52,655 nt of DNA from Mycobacterium sherrisii (GTDB lineage: Bacteria > Actinomycetota > Actinomycetes > Mycobacteriales > Mycobacteriaceae). Position numbers and translations under genes: made by a program. The notes under the pieces are model-generated. The model worked only from the letters and a program-made list of their open reading frames with translations, was not told where the DNA came from and ran no database searches. This document shows positions 22,413-31,039 of the stretch, in pieces (the stretch's first letter is position 1; the number at the start of each line of letters is the position of its first letter). The DNA is taken from positions 1 through 52,655 of the forward strand of contig NZ_LQPT01000112.1 of assembly GCF_002102355.1 (NCBI RefSeq), given 5' to 3'.

Positions 22413-24137
22413 GTGGCGATCTCCGACGATCTAGAGCGGGCACGCCGCCTGGCGCTGGCCGCCGACGAGGCCGGCGCCCGCGAACTGCTGCTGTCCCTGG
22501 TGCCCGAAATCGAGCGGCGGGACCGCGACGACGAGCTGTTGGAAGTCTTCGCGCAGCTGGGTGAAATCTACCTCGCCCGCGGCGCGAATGACGCGGTGCA
22601 CGAATGCATCCGGCGCATCGACGACTGCCTGGCGATCTACTCCGGGATTGTGGACGGCACCATGCCCGAGGCCGCGGGGCAGACCACGATGCCCGGCACC
22701 GACATTGTGCGAATGATCCGTCGTTATTCGCGCCGCGCTCGGTTTCTCCGGGCGGGAGTCGCCGCCGCGCTGGGTGAGCACGAGGGCGCGGCGACGGCAC
22801 TGGCCGCATTGCGCGACGCCGACGAGACGTTCCCCGAACTGGCCGCCGAACACGTCCGGCTGGTCGTGCAGGCGCAGGTTTTGTGCGCCTCCGCGCTGTG
22901 CGACGACGACCTGCACATGGATTCGGTTCCGTTGTGGGAGAAGGTGGTCGACGCATTCGACGGGCTCGGTGATTCCGAGCTCGACGACCGGGTGCGGGTG
23001 GACGCGGGCACGGCGTACGGCAGATTCTGCGTAGAGACCGGACGACTCGGCGATGCCGAGCCGTGGCTGCGCCGCGCCGGTGCCCGAGCTCGGCCGCGGG
23101 GATGGGAATTGGCAGACGCCAGAACGCAATTAGAGCGGGCCGCGGCCAGCTGGCTGGTGGGTGACCATACCACGACCGAACAGCTGGTGTCGCAAGCCTA
23201 CCCCGTCATCGCGCGGTATGAACGGGCGCACGACGTCGCGCGCTGCTGGTTGTACCTGGGACTGATCCGGCTGGCGTCCGGGGCGCTGGAAGCCGCGAAT
23301 GAGTGCTGGGAACACGCCGAACGACATTGGCGCGAACTCGGCAAGCCCCTACGCCTACACCGTATCCTGTTGCAGCGCAGCTGGATTGCGATTTTTCGGA
23401 GTCGGTTCGCGGACGCGGTGGAATTGATCGCCCAGGCCCGCGAACTCCTCGACTCCTCACCACGCAGCAGTTGGCTGCAGTACGCCCAGCTGGACAATCA
23501 CCTCGGCACGGTGTGGCGAGCGGATGCGTTGGCAGACCTCGGATTCGACAGCTCGGGCGACCCCGACGAGACACTGCAGGAGACCGAGGCGCGGCAGGTC
23601 GAGGGCATCGGGATCGTCCGCGGCGAGGTCGGCACGCCCGAATATTGGCGCGCGATGACCAAACTCGAACAAGCCGCCGAACTCAAAGTGCCGGCCGCCC
23701 TGGCCGTCGACTCGGTGCGGTTCTCGATTGCCGACGCCGACGCCAGATCGCGCTGGGCGGCGACGATTTCGGCACCCATCCTGGCCGGCGCCTTCGCCGT
23801 CGCCTGGGAGTGGGAGAACACCCAATTGATCAGTGAGCTCGTCGAATACCACAGCGCACGAGGTACTTTCGACACCGACTCGCAGCGCGCTGCCATCGGC
23901 GAGTGGGCGTCGACCGGTACCGCCACGGTGCTCGTCGACGCCGCTCCGGAGCCGGCCCTGGCCGCGTCCGGGCCGGCGGTGAGCGCCGGGCGCTCGCTCA
24001 CCCGGCTTGGCCCGCTACCCCCGCTGCAGATGCAGCCCGACAGCCCGCCGATCATGAGTCACTATCGCGAACTGGCCCGGCAGCGTTATGGCCGCCCGGT
24101 CACCGCCGCCGAGCCCGCCTGGTCGACCTGGCCATGA
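22413..24137 (+). CDS. TPR-repeat protein, partner of the CHAT protease
   Basis: A 574-aa, soluble, mostly helical protein with repeated helix pairs of TPR type (for example ARELLLSLVPEIERR, LLEVFAQLGEIYLARG, DVARCWLYLGLIRLASGALEAANECWEHAERHW). They run from the N-terminus to about residue 450, after which a Pro-rich tail ends in PAWSTWP. There is no signal peptide or membrane segment. It overlaps the CHAT gene by ATGA at 24134-24137, so the two are translated together. TPR scaffolds commonly bind or hold CHAT proteases in check; that role is inference here. The GTG at 22413 is chosen over the GTG at 22365 because of the -10 motif placed exactly 6 bases upstream. Confidence 0.8.
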   Translation: MAISDDLERARRLALAADEAGARELLLSLVPEIERRDRDDELLEVFAQLGEIYLARGANDAVHECIRRIDDCLAIYSGIVDGTMPEAAGQTTMPGTDIVRMIRRYSRRARFLRAGVAAALGEHEGAATALAALRDADETFPELAAEHVRLVVQAQVLCASALCDDDLHMDSVPLWEKVVDAFDGLGDSELDDRVRVDAGTAYGRFCVETGRLGDAEPWLRRAGARARPRGWELADARTQLERAAASWLVGDHTTTEQLVSQAYPVIARYERAHDVARCWLYLGLIRLASGALEAANECWEHAERHWRELGKPLRLHRILLQRSWIAIFRSRFADAVELIAQARELLDSSPRSSWLQYAQLDNHLGTVWRADALADLGFDSSGDPDETLQETEARQVEGIGIVRGEVGTPEYWRAMTKLEQAAELKVPAALAVDSVRFSIADADARSRWAATISAPILAGAFAVAWEWENTQLISELVEYHSARGTFDTDSQRAAIGEWASTGTATVLVDAAPEPALAASGPAVSAGRSLTRLGPLPPLQMQPDSPPIMSHYRELARQRYGRPVTAAEPAWSTWP

Positions 24138-25495
24138 CCCAACGGGATCGGCCTACCCTCGTGCTGCGGTACGCTGACGTCGGTATCGCCACCTACGCCA
24201 GTTTGCGCGTCGTCGGGCAGCCGTCGCGGACCGTGAACTGGGTGATCGAAGATCCCATCCTGCTGGCGGCCTTGGCGGAACTCGACAACGCCATCCCGGA
24301 ACCGGACGGGCCGGAGAGCCGCCGCGCAGCCATCGAGCGAGCCTTGGCCACAGGGCCTTTCGCCGCACCGGACAGCGAGCTTACCGTCGCCTACATCCTG
24401 GGCGTGCTGCTGATCGGCATGGCCGGCTGGCAACTGCTGGCCGAGTTCACCGCCTCGCCGCGCGCGGCGCTGTTCGTGTCGCCCAGCGCTCGTCTGGCCC
24501 GCGTGCCGTGGGGCCTGCTGGCGGTGCCGAAGTCGGGCCCGAGCAAGGAGGAGTTGGTGCGCGCCCGCCACGAGGCCATCACGGCCAGCGGTCGCGTCGC
24601 GGCCCGGATCCCTTGGCAGTTGGCCGATATCGGCGAGCATACCGACGGACAGCGGCTGGTGGAGCTGGTCGACGTGCTGATGGCGGTTCCGGCGAACATC
24701 GTGCACGCGCCCCGCACACCGGACAGTTGGCATGCCCGCAAAGACGGTCCGCCCCTGCTGGTCCTGGACCCGCGCGTGCCGGGGCAGCGCCCGGACTCGG
24801 CGCTAGGCTCCGTGCTGGGCCGTCCATCCTCGGAAACTGTCGTAGCACAACATTTCTGTGCACTTCGGGTACGTCGGTCGGTGCTGCCCAGGGTTGACGA
24901 GGTCATCGAATTGTTCCGCCGGCCGGACGCCGACCGCGCGTGGCTGGCCGAACAGCTCAGGCAGGAGCCGAGTCGGCTGTTCTACGTCGGTCACGCGAGT
25001 TCGGCTGACACACACCCGGATCATCGCGCCCAGGCCGACCGGGCTGCCCTGCACCTGGCCTGCAGGGCGGCAGCCCCCGGCGATGCCGACGCCATTGGCG
25101 ACCACCGCCCGCTGACCGCGTCGGACCTGATGGCGCTGCGGTTGACGATCCCGCCGCGGGTCGCCTTGCTGGCCTGCGGATCGGGCGGCGACTACCGTTT
25201 CGACGAGGCGACCGGTCTGGTCGCCGCGATGATCCTCAGCGGCGCACAACTGGTGACCGCGACGCTCTGGTCGCTTCCCACCACGGCCGCCTACCGCCAA
25301 TTCACTGCTGCGCAAGGCGATCCGATGGCCGATGCGGTTGTCGCGGTGGATCGCGCCCACGAAGAGGCCGAGGCGGGATCTGCGATCAACCGGTGGCAGC
25401 GTGAGCAATTGCGCCGGTGGCGCGGGGGCGACGTCGCCGCGAGCCCTCTGTACTGGGCCGCGCTGATCACGTTCGCGGTCGACGGTGTCCGTTAG
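24134..25495 (+). CDS. CHAT-domain (caspase-like) protease
   Basis: A 453-aa protein whose C-terminal half is a CHAT domain. The catalytic His lies in FYVGHASS (about residue 285) and the catalytic Cys in VALLACGSGGDY (about residue 348). The family's C-terminal strand-turn, GAQLVTATLWSLPTTAA, follows. The N-terminal half has a helical, hydrophobic stretch (YILGVLLIGMAGWQLL) and RVPWGLLAVP, typical of the region before CHAT domains. CHAT enzymes are clan CD cysteine peptidases that usually cleave partner proteins after a signal. It overlaps the TPR gene upstream and is followed by a short opposite-strand gene, then by two unknown genes. Confidence 0.88.
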   Translation: MTQRDRPTLVLRYADVGIATYASLRVVGQPSRTVNWVIEDPILLAALAELDNAIPEPDGPESRRAAIERALATGPFAAPDSELTVAYILGVLLIGMAGWQLLAEFTASPRAALFVSPSARLARVPWGLLAVPKSGPSKEELVRARHEAITASGRVAARIPWQLADIGEHTDGQRLVELVDVLMAVPANIVHAPRTPDSWHARKDGPPLLVLDPRVPGQRPDSALGSVLGRPSSETVVAQHFCALRVRRSVLPRVDEVIELFRRPDADRAWLAEQLRQEPSRLFYVGHASSADTHPDHRAQADRAALHLACRAAAPGDADAIGDHRPLTASDLMALRLTIPPRVALLACGSGGDYRFDEATGLVAAMILSGAQLVTATLWSLPTTAAYRQFTAAQGDPMADAVVAVDRAHEEAEAGSAINRWQREQLRRWRGGDVAASPLYWAALITFAVDGVR

Positions 25496-25498
25496 CAC

Positions 25499-25738
25499 TC
25501 AGAGGGCGGCCAACCAGGCCGCGTGGACAGCCAAAACATCGTCGGGCAGCGAAAGCTTCTCCCGCGCAGCCGGATCGAACGCGACCAGCACCACCAGGCC
25601 GGGCCGCAGCAACGATACGTCCGGATCGTCCTCACCCCTCGCGAGCCGACCGATGAACGTCTCGCCGGACGCGGCAACCACCTCGATGAAGACCTGCCGC
25701 TCGCCGGCCCGACCGAGCACTGACATCAGCTTGTTCAT
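25499..25738 (-). CDS. Small protein of unknown function between the CHAT gene and its neighbours
   Basis: A 79-aa protein, MNKLMSVLGRAGERQ followed by strand-rich sequence and SLLRPGLVVLVAFDPAAREK, then a helical AVHAAWLAAL. It has no signal peptide or membrane segment. The RPGxVVxVxxDP pattern recalls small beta domains found in other actinobacterial proteins, but I cannot name the family. It is antiparallel to the cassette: its stop lies 3 bases after that of the CHAT gene and its start faces the promoter of the next gene. Longer frames upstream (to 25870) overlap that gene and are not favoured. Confidence 0.6.
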   Translation of the reverse strand: MNKLMSVLGRAGERQVFIEVVAASGETFIGRLARGEDDPDVSLLRPGLVVLVAFDPAAREKLSLPDDVLAVHAAWLAAL

Positions 25739-25809
25739 GCGTCCAGGCTGGTGGTGCGCCCGGGCTACCGAACCCAACTTTTTCGCTGCCTCTCGCCGCG
25801 AAATGCCCC

Positions 25810-25815
25810 TATTCT
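25810..25815 (+). promoter_or_regulatory. -10 hexamer TATTCT, leaderless start
   Basis: TATTCT ends 6 bases before the ATG at 25822, so the predicted transcript begins with AUG. This gives the second half of the CHAT cassette its own promoter, divergent from the 79-aa gene. Confidence 0.55.
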
Positions 25816-25821
25816 GTGCTG

Positions 25822-27150
25822 ATGAGTGCCGAGTCCCAGCTGGCCACCAACGTGGCGGCGGGCCATCCACGCCGGTCCGTCATCGACCAGGCGTGGCGGT
25901 CGCTGGGTCCCGGAGTCGAGGTGCTTAGCAGCGACGACGGCGGCCCGCTGACCCGGACCGTCAAGCGCATCATCGACCCGCTGGTGCTGCGGCTGCGCGC
26001 CAATCCGCAGTACTCGGCCCCCCTCGTCGACGCCGCCACCGCCGCGGCCATGCACGATCTGATAACGTCCACTGCGTCCGAATTGCGTTCCACGGCAGCA
26101 TGGTTCGCGGTTCTCAAGCTCGAACGCCGCAGGCAGCGGATCCGTAGCGGCAATGCCCAGGAACTCTACTTCCCGGTATGTTTCGAGCTCGCAGTCACCA
26201 AAGGTCCACCGGCGCCGGAAGATAGCGAAACCGCTGCCGGAGTGCTCGCAGATATCCATCAGGGTCGCGACCGCACCGGGATCGAGGTGCTGCACCAATA
26301 CGTGGCGGGTCCCGGCGTCGTCGCCGCGCTGACCGAGCAGCTGGACCGCAGCTGGCGTGACGTGCGGGCCGGTGACACCGGGGCGGACCGCTTCCTGGCC
26401 GAGCTCGGCGTGGTGCTCGGGCCCGCGCACGGCCACAACGCCGCCGCGGCACGACAGCGGCTCTGGTCGGCCATGATCGACGACGCCGCGCCCTACAACC
26501 TGGGCGCCCTGGCACGGGTCGACCCGGCCGCACTGCCCTGGTCCATCGTCGGGCTGGGGTTGAGCTCGGCGGTGCCGCTCCGGCCGCCACCCCTCACCGG
26601 CGACCTGGACCGCGACCACAGCGACCGCCCCCTGGACCGCAGCGTGGTCGACCGGGTCCGCGCGACATTGCGGCGCGCCCTCGACCGGGACGCCCTGCCC
26701 GACATCCCGTTGCTTTGCGAGGAGGAAGTCGACCGCGCGTGCGCGCCGTGGGGCCTGCTGTCGGAGGACAAGCAGGCCACGCTGGTGGCCGGTATCGAGG
26801 TCGCGGTCGAACTGGCGCCCTTGGACCGCTCCGTCACCAGCCGTTACGCGCTGGCCGCCCAGATCCAGGCGCGGTTACGGAAGGAGGCGTACGTGCTGCA
26901 CGCCCGGCGCTATCTCGCCGAGGGCGGGCCGATCCATCCCCGGCAACGGCAGGTGGTCGATGACCTGGCGGCCTACGCTCCGCTCTACCTGAGCCGGTTG
27001 TGGGCCCGCCTGCACGGCCGCGACGTCTGGCAGGAGCCGTGCGACGACGTCGACGAGATGCGGTCGCTGCTGGAGGGGGTGGCGCGGTCGGTCAGCCTTG
27101 ACCACCGGCAACGCATCAAGGCGATGCTCGAATTGCAGGTGGCCGGATGA
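25822..27150 (+). CDS. Conserved-looking protein of unknown function, CHAT cassette component
   Basis: A 442-aa soluble protein that I do not recognise. It is predicted mainly helical, Arg/Asp/Leu-rich, without signal peptide, membrane segment or known catalytic motif. Landmarks: RTVKRIIDPLVLRLRANPQY (about 50-70), ELYFPVCFELAVTKGP (about 113-128), a loop with AHGHNAAAARQRLW, CEEEVDRACAPWGLL (about 306-320), and a C-terminal helical block after about residue 370. It overlaps the next gene by ATGA (27147-27150), so the two products are probably made in fixed ratio and may form a complex. The role with the CHAT/TPR pair is inferred from position only. Confidence 0.75.
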   Translation: MSAESQLATNVAAGHPRRSVIDQAWRSLGPGVEVLSSDDGGPLTRTVKRIIDPLVLRLRANPQYSAPLVDAATAAAMHDLITSTASELRSTAAWFAVLKLERRRQRIRSGNAQELYFPVCFELAVTKGPPAPEDSETAAGVLADIHQGRDRTGIEVLHQYVAGPGVVAALTEQLDRSWRDVRAGDTGADRFLAELGVVLGPAHGHNAAAARQRLWSAMIDDAAPYNLGALARVDPAALPWSIVGLGLSSAVPLRPPPLTGDLDRDHSDRPLDRSVVDRVRATLRRALDRDALPDIPLLCEEEVDRACAPWGLLSEDKQATLVAGIEVAVELAPLDRSVTSRYALAAQIQARLRKEAYVLHARRYLAEGGPIHPRQRQVVDDLAAYAPLYLSRLWARLHGRDVWQEPCDDVDEMRSLLEGVARSVSLDHRQRIKAMLELQVAG

Positions 27151-28310
27151 GGCTCGTCGCCGATGCCGGGCTGTGGACGGTCGGGCCAGCCGCCGCGAAG
27201 ACGCCGCTGGCCGCGGTGCTGGAAATCAGCGGCGCCCTGCTGTCCTGGACGGTCGACGATCCCCCCGACGACGCGGGAGTCCACATCACCATCACCGAGC
27301 TGTCGCGCGCCGACTGGCTGTGGCGGGTGTTCGGCGAGGCCGGGCACGTCGCGCTCGCCGCTGCCACGCAGGAGGGGGCCGGCCAAAGCAGCATCGAGCT
27401 CACCGGTGTCGACATCCTGCCCGGATCGGTGGCCCCGCTGCGCCGGCTCGCCGTCGGCCACTGGTTGCGGCGCTGGTGGCCGGCGAGCCGGCAGGACGGC
27501 ATCGCCGGCCTGGACCGCGCCCTCCTGGACGCCGAGCTGGCACTGCTGACCGTGGGGGCGCAGGGCTTTTTCACCGACGACACGCTGGACTCGGATGTGG
27601 CCGGCTTGTTGGCTCCGCATGCCCCGGCACTGTTGGTCCATGCCCGCGCCGGTGATCCCCGGGTCACCGACCTGGTCCGCGCGGCCGCCGACCTGGCCGA
27701 TGAGGTCGGCCAGGTCGGCGGCGACGAGAACGCGTGGACCGAACTGTTTGTCGCCCTTGATGATTCGAGCACCGCGATGGCGTCGACACTGGCCGAGCCG
27801 AGTGGGGTCCGCGGCGACTACGCGCTGGCCGCCGGCTCGGACGCGGGTATTCGGGGTGCGTCTCCGATCGCCCGAGGGGTCGCGTCCATCAATTGGACCG
27901 CGGTGCCGCCGGCCATCTTCGACGCGGGTGAGGACACCGTCAGTTGGCGCATCGAAGCGGCGGGCGCGTCCGCGGTCGCGGTGGTCGGTGCCGCGCTCGT
28001 CGGGCCCGACCCGGCCACCGGCATTGTGGTGCGGCTGCGCTCGGGAACCGTCAGCGGCGCCGACGTCCTGGACGCTGACGGCCTCGCGATCCTGCCGCTG
28101 ATCGACATTGAGCAGCGCCCGATCACCGAGTCCGCCGCCTGGGATCACGACTGGGCGGGCACCACCGTCACCGTCGGAGCCGAGACGACCGAAACTCGCG
28201 AGGCCCGGGACCGGATTCGGCGCTGGGTCCGCGCCCGGCTGGACCGCTTGGCCCTCGACACCTCCGACGCCTTCCTCGCCGAGATTTTGGCTGCCGAATC
28301 CGCCTACTAA
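27147..28310 (+). CDS. Protein of unknown function, last gene of the CHAT cassette
   Basis: A 387-aa soluble protein of no family I can name. The N-terminal part looks beta-rich (VLEISGALLSWTVDD, GVHITITEL). The middle is helical with conserved-looking Trp residues (HWLRRWWPA) and LLDAELALLTVGAQGFF. Residues 200-385 resemble a second beta domain (SINWTAVPPAIFDAGEDTV, IEAAGASAVAVVGAALVG), then an Arg-rich helix (RIRRWVRARLDRLALD). It is coupled to the upstream gene by an ATGA overlap. No nuclease, NTPase or pore motif is visible. Confidence 0.75.
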   Translation: MRLVADAGLWTVGPAAAKTPLAAVLEISGALLSWTVDDPPDDAGVHITITELSRADWLWRVFGEAGHVALAAATQEGAGQSSIELTGVDILPGSVAPLRRLAVGHWLRRWWPASRQDGIAGLDRALLDAELALLTVGAQGFFTDDTLDSDVAGLLAPHAPALLVHARAGDPRVTDLVRAAADLADEVGQVGGDENAWTELFVALDDSSTAMASTLAEPSGVRGDYALAAGSDAGIRGASPIARGVASINWTAVPPAIFDAGEDTVSWRIEAAGASAVAVVGAALVGPDPATGIVVRLRSGTVSGADVLDADGLAILPLIDIEQRPITESAAWDHDWAGTTVTVGAETTETREARDRIRRWVRARLDRLALDTSDAFLAEILAAESAY

Positions 28311-28327
28311 GACCAGTCACTATTCCC

Positions 28328-28333
28328 TATGCT
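28328..28333 (+). promoter_or_regulatory. -10 hexamer TATGCT, leaderless start
   Basis: TATGCT ends 6 bases before the GTG at 28340, predicting a leaderless transcript for the dehydrogenase-like gene. It sits in the 29-base gap after the CHAT cassette. Confidence 0.55.
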
Positions 28334-28339
28334 GAGCGA

Positions 28340-29395
28340 GTGCCAAACAACTATCGAGTCGTTCAGTGGAACACCGGAAACGTGGGCAAGAGCTCGCTGA
28401 AATCGATCGCCGACAACCCCACCCTGGAGCTGGTCGGCTGCTACGCGTGGTCGCCGGACAAGGTCGGCCGCGACGCCGGCGAGCTGGTGGGCATCGCCCG
28501 GCTCGGTATCGCCGCGACCAATGACGTGGACGAACTGCTCGCGCTCAAACCGGACTGTGTGGTCTACAACCCGATGTGGATCAACGTCGACGAGCTGGTG
28601 CGTATCCTGTCCGCCGGCGTCAACGTGGTGACCACCGCTTCGTTCATCACCGGGCACAACCTGGGTGAGGGCCGCGACCGCCTGCGGGAGGCCGCCGAGT
28701 TGGGCGGCGCGACGATCTTCGGCTCCGGCGTCAGCCCGGGCTTCGCCGAGCTGCTGGCGATCGTGTCGGCGATGGTGTGCAACCGGATCGACAAGGTCAC
28801 CGTCAACGAGGCCGCCGACACCACGTTCTACGACTCCCCCGAAACGGAAAAGCCCGTCGGCTTCGGGCAGCCGATCGACCACCCGGACCTGCCGGCGATG
28901 GCCGCGCAGGGGACGGCGATCTTCGGCGAGGCCGTCCGGCTGGTGGGCGACGCGCTCGGGGTCGAACTCGACGAAGTCAAATGTGTCGCCGAGTTCGCCC
29001 AAACCACCGAGGATCTGGTGATGGCGTCGTGGACCATCCCGGCGGGGCACGTGGCGGGCACCTACATCAGCTGGCAAGGCATCAAAAACGGCAGCCCCCT
29101 GATCGATTTGAACGTGCGGTGGCGCAAGGGCCAGACGCTGGAGCCCGACTGGAAGATCGAGCAGGACGGCTGGGTGATTCAGATCGACGGCCAGCCGACG
29201 GTGACGACCAAGGTCGGCTTCCTGCCGCCGCCGTACTTCGAGGCGACGACGCTCGAGGAATTCATGGACCTCGGCCACATCATGACGGCGGTGCCCGCGA
29301 TCAACGCGATCCCGGCCGTCGTCGCCGCGGCACCGGGCATCGCCACCTACGCCAATCTGCCGCTGACACTGCCGAGGGGTTTCGCCAAGGTCTAG
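28340..29395 (+). CDS. NAD(P)-binding dihydrodipicolinate reductase-like dehydrogenase
   Basis: A 351-aa protein of the DapB/2,4-diaminopentanoate dehydrogenase-like family common in mycobacteria. The Rossmann motif is VVQWNTGNVGKSS at the N-terminus, followed by DCVVYNP and NVVTTASFITG, and a catalytic-domain segment GSGVSPGFAELL. Family members use NAD(P)H on imines or amino ketones, but mycobacterial ones have no assigned substrate. A paralogue lies at 49610. Its stop shares CTAG (29392-29395) with the convergent esterase gene. Confidence 0.82.
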   Translation: MPNNYRVVQWNTGNVGKSSLKSIADNPTLELVGCYAWSPDKVGRDAGELVGIARLGIAATNDVDELLALKPDCVVYNPMWINVDELVRILSAGVNVVTTASFITGHNLGEGRDRLREAAELGGATIFGSGVSPGFAELLAIVSAMVCNRIDKVTVNEAADTTFYDSPETEKPVGFGQPIDHPDLPAMAAQGTAIFGEAVRLVGDALGVELDEVKCVAEFAQTTEDLVMASWTIPAGHVAGTYISWQGIKNGSPLIDLNVRWRKGQTLEPDWKIEQDGWVIQIDGQPTVTTKVGFLPPPYFEATTLEEFMDLGHIMTAVPAINAIPAVVAAAPGIATYANLPLTLPRGFAKV

Positions 29396-30711
29396 CTCAC
29401 CTCCGAGGCAGCCTGAGTCGACCCCGACGGCGAAACTTTTTGGCGCCGACCGGGTTTGGCGTACGTCGCGCCCAAGGCCGGCACCTCGAGCGGGCCGTGG
29501 TGGCGGGCGGCCGCCATGGCCGAACGCAGCGGACCCGCCAATGCGGCGAACGATCCCATGTCGAACAACCGGGAGGTCAACAGCCGGTTGTGCACGTATC
29601 CGAACGCGCCGCCGACCTCGGGATCGGCCCAGCCAAGCGTCCCACCCAGACCCACGTGCCCGAAGCCGCGCAGCAGGCCCGGTACCGGCGATTCGTGAAA
29701 CCCGAGGTGAAAAGGCATGGGCACCACCATGTTTGCGTCCGGCCACTTCATGCGTGCTTGCCCGGTCAGGCCGCGCGTCAAATCCTTGGACAGGTACTTC
29801 TTGCCGTCGATGCGGCCGTCGTGGGCCAGCGCGGCATACATCTTGGCCAGGCCGCGGCCGGTCACCACGCCGTTGGCCGCGGGGATCTCGGCGTCCAGGA
29901 ACGGGGTGTCGCCCTGCATCAGCGACATGATCCCCGGGAAGTACATCGCGCCCAGCGCGCCCGAATACCGCATGTTGGCCACCCGCGGCGCGATGAAGCT
30001 GAGCACCGGGGTTGGCATTCTGATCTGCGGCATCAGGATCTGCGCCGGCGTGGTGGGCGACCCTTGCGGCGGCCGCCCTAGGTGCAGGCCGTCAGTGTTC
30101 AGCGGGCGCGCCACCTCCTGGCGGATCAGTTCGCGCATCCCCTTGCCGGTGACCGCCCGGGCCAGGCCGGACAGCAGCCAACCGTAGGTCAGCGCGTGGT
30201 AGGCCTGCACGCCGCGCAGGTGGTCGACGGGCGCCGCGGCCAGCCGCGCCTCCATGGCCCGGTGGTCCATCAGCTCGGTCTTGGTGACGCCCCGCAGGTG
30301 CGAGAGCCCCGCCCGATGCCGCAACACATCGCGCACGGTGATGCCGCCCTTGCCGTTGGCCCCGAACTCGGGCCAATACTCGGCAACGGGATCGTCGTAG
30401 GACAGCAGGCCGCGGTCGGCCAGCCGGTGGATCACCGTCGAGGCGACGCCCTTGGTCGCCGAGAAGACCATCGCTGCGGTGTCGGCCGTCCACGGTTGGA
30501 CGCCGGCCCGGTCCGACCAGCCCATCCACACGTCCACGACGGGCACGCCGTCGAGGTAGACGCACAGCGCGCCGCCGCCGAGGCGCCGTCCACCGAACTG
30601 CTGGGCAAATTTCTTCACCACGTTCGCAAAATGCGGGTCGGCCGCCCCTGACATGCCGCGGGGCAAGCCATCGCCGGTGGTGAGCAGAGTCGGCGTTGTC
30701 GACGTTGTCAT
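29392..30711 (-). CDS. Serine hydrolase/esterase of the class C beta-lactamase fold
   Basis: A 439-aa protein with the beta-lactamase/EstB family motifs: SATK (SxxK nucleophile and base, about residue 84) in MVFSATKGVAST, a YHALTYGW segment carrying the YxN-equivalent Tyr (about residue 170), and a late HVGLGG in place of KTG (about residue 375). No signal peptide is visible, so it is probably cytosolic or envelope-associated, like the LipE/LipL/LipD esterases of M. tuberculosis. Substrate unknown; short-chain acyl esters are likely. An inverted repeat (30778-30791) in its upstream region may be an operator. Confidence 0.85.
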   Translation of the reverse strand: MTTSTTPTLLTTGDGLPRGMSGAADPHFANVVKKFAQQFGGRRLGGGALCVYLDGVPVVDVWMGWSDRAGVQPWTADTAAMVFSATKGVASTVIHRLADRGLLSYDDPVAEYWPEFGANGKGGITVRDVLRHRAGLSHLRGVTKTELMDHRAMEARLAAAPVDHLRGVQAYHALTYGWLLSGLARAVTGKGMRELIRQEVARPLNTDGLHLGRPPQGSPTTPAQILMPQIRMPTPVLSFIAPRVANMRYSGALGAMYFPGIMSLMQGDTPFLDAEIPAANGVVTGRGLAKMYAALAHDGRIDGKKYLSKDLTRGLTGQARMKWPDANMVVPMPFHLGFHESPVPGLLRGFGHVGLGGTLGWADPEVGGAFGYVHNRLLTSRLFDMGSFAALAGPLRSAMAAARHHGPLEVPALGATYAKPGRRQKVSPSGSTQAASEVS

Positions 30712-30777
30712 TGTGCCCCCGGGCTCATGTGCACGGGGCCAGCTACGCCGCAGCGGCTCCTCCCCGCTGAGGTGCCA

Positions 30778-30791
30778 TTACGAAGACGTAA
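30778..30791. promoter_or_regulatory. Inverted repeat TTACG-AAGA-CGTAA, possible repressor operator
   Basis: Perfect 5-bp arms with a 4-base centre lie between the divergent side of the esterase start and the end of the 51-aa membrane protein gene. Minus-strand TAACTT, a -10-like hexamer for the esterase, overlaps its edge. The size is at the low end for a TetR-type site; no regulator gene is adjacent. Confidence 0.3.
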
Positions 30792-30817
30792 GTTATCAGC
30801 CCAGGAAAACGTGCGGA

Positions 30818-30973
30818 TCAACCCGGCAGATCGCGATGCGGAGGGTTGTCCGCGTCCGCCCCGGGGGGCGCATCGCGCAGGTACTTACGCAGCCGCAGCA
30901 GCTGGTTGATCACGATGCCGAGGCCCAGCAGCATCAGCACGACGACGATCGTCACCACCGCTGCAGTGCTCAT
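30818..30973 (-). CDS. Small single-pass membrane protein, 51 aa
   Basis: A short open frame beginning MSTAAVVTIVVVLMLLGL, one clear transmembrane helix (residues 4-23), followed by a basic segment (QLLRLRKYLRD) and a short Pro/Asp tail. It has N-out/C-in topology by the positive-inside rule. It is divergent from the csbD gene and follows an AGTGG-like weak ribosome site. Coding potential rests on the coherent helix, the basic flank and clean GC third positions. Function unknown. Confidence 0.6.
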   Translation of the reverse strand: MSTAAVVTIVVVLMLLGLGIVINQLLRLRKYLRDAPPGADADNPPHRDLPG

Positions 30974-31039
30974 CCACTCATTGTGGGTCATCGGTTCGCA
31001 GCCGGTGGGCAGCCTGTTTGCGGGTGTGTCCGGTTCGGG

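Noticed and set aside
23903-24133. N-terminal extension of the CHAT protein
   Set aside because: It lies wholly within the TPR gene in another frame and lacks an upstream ribosome site; the ATG in the ATGA overlap is preferred.
28777-30081. 434-codon plus-strand frame overlapping the dehydrogenase and esterase
   Set aside because: Arg/Gly/Pro-rich shadow of two better supported genes.
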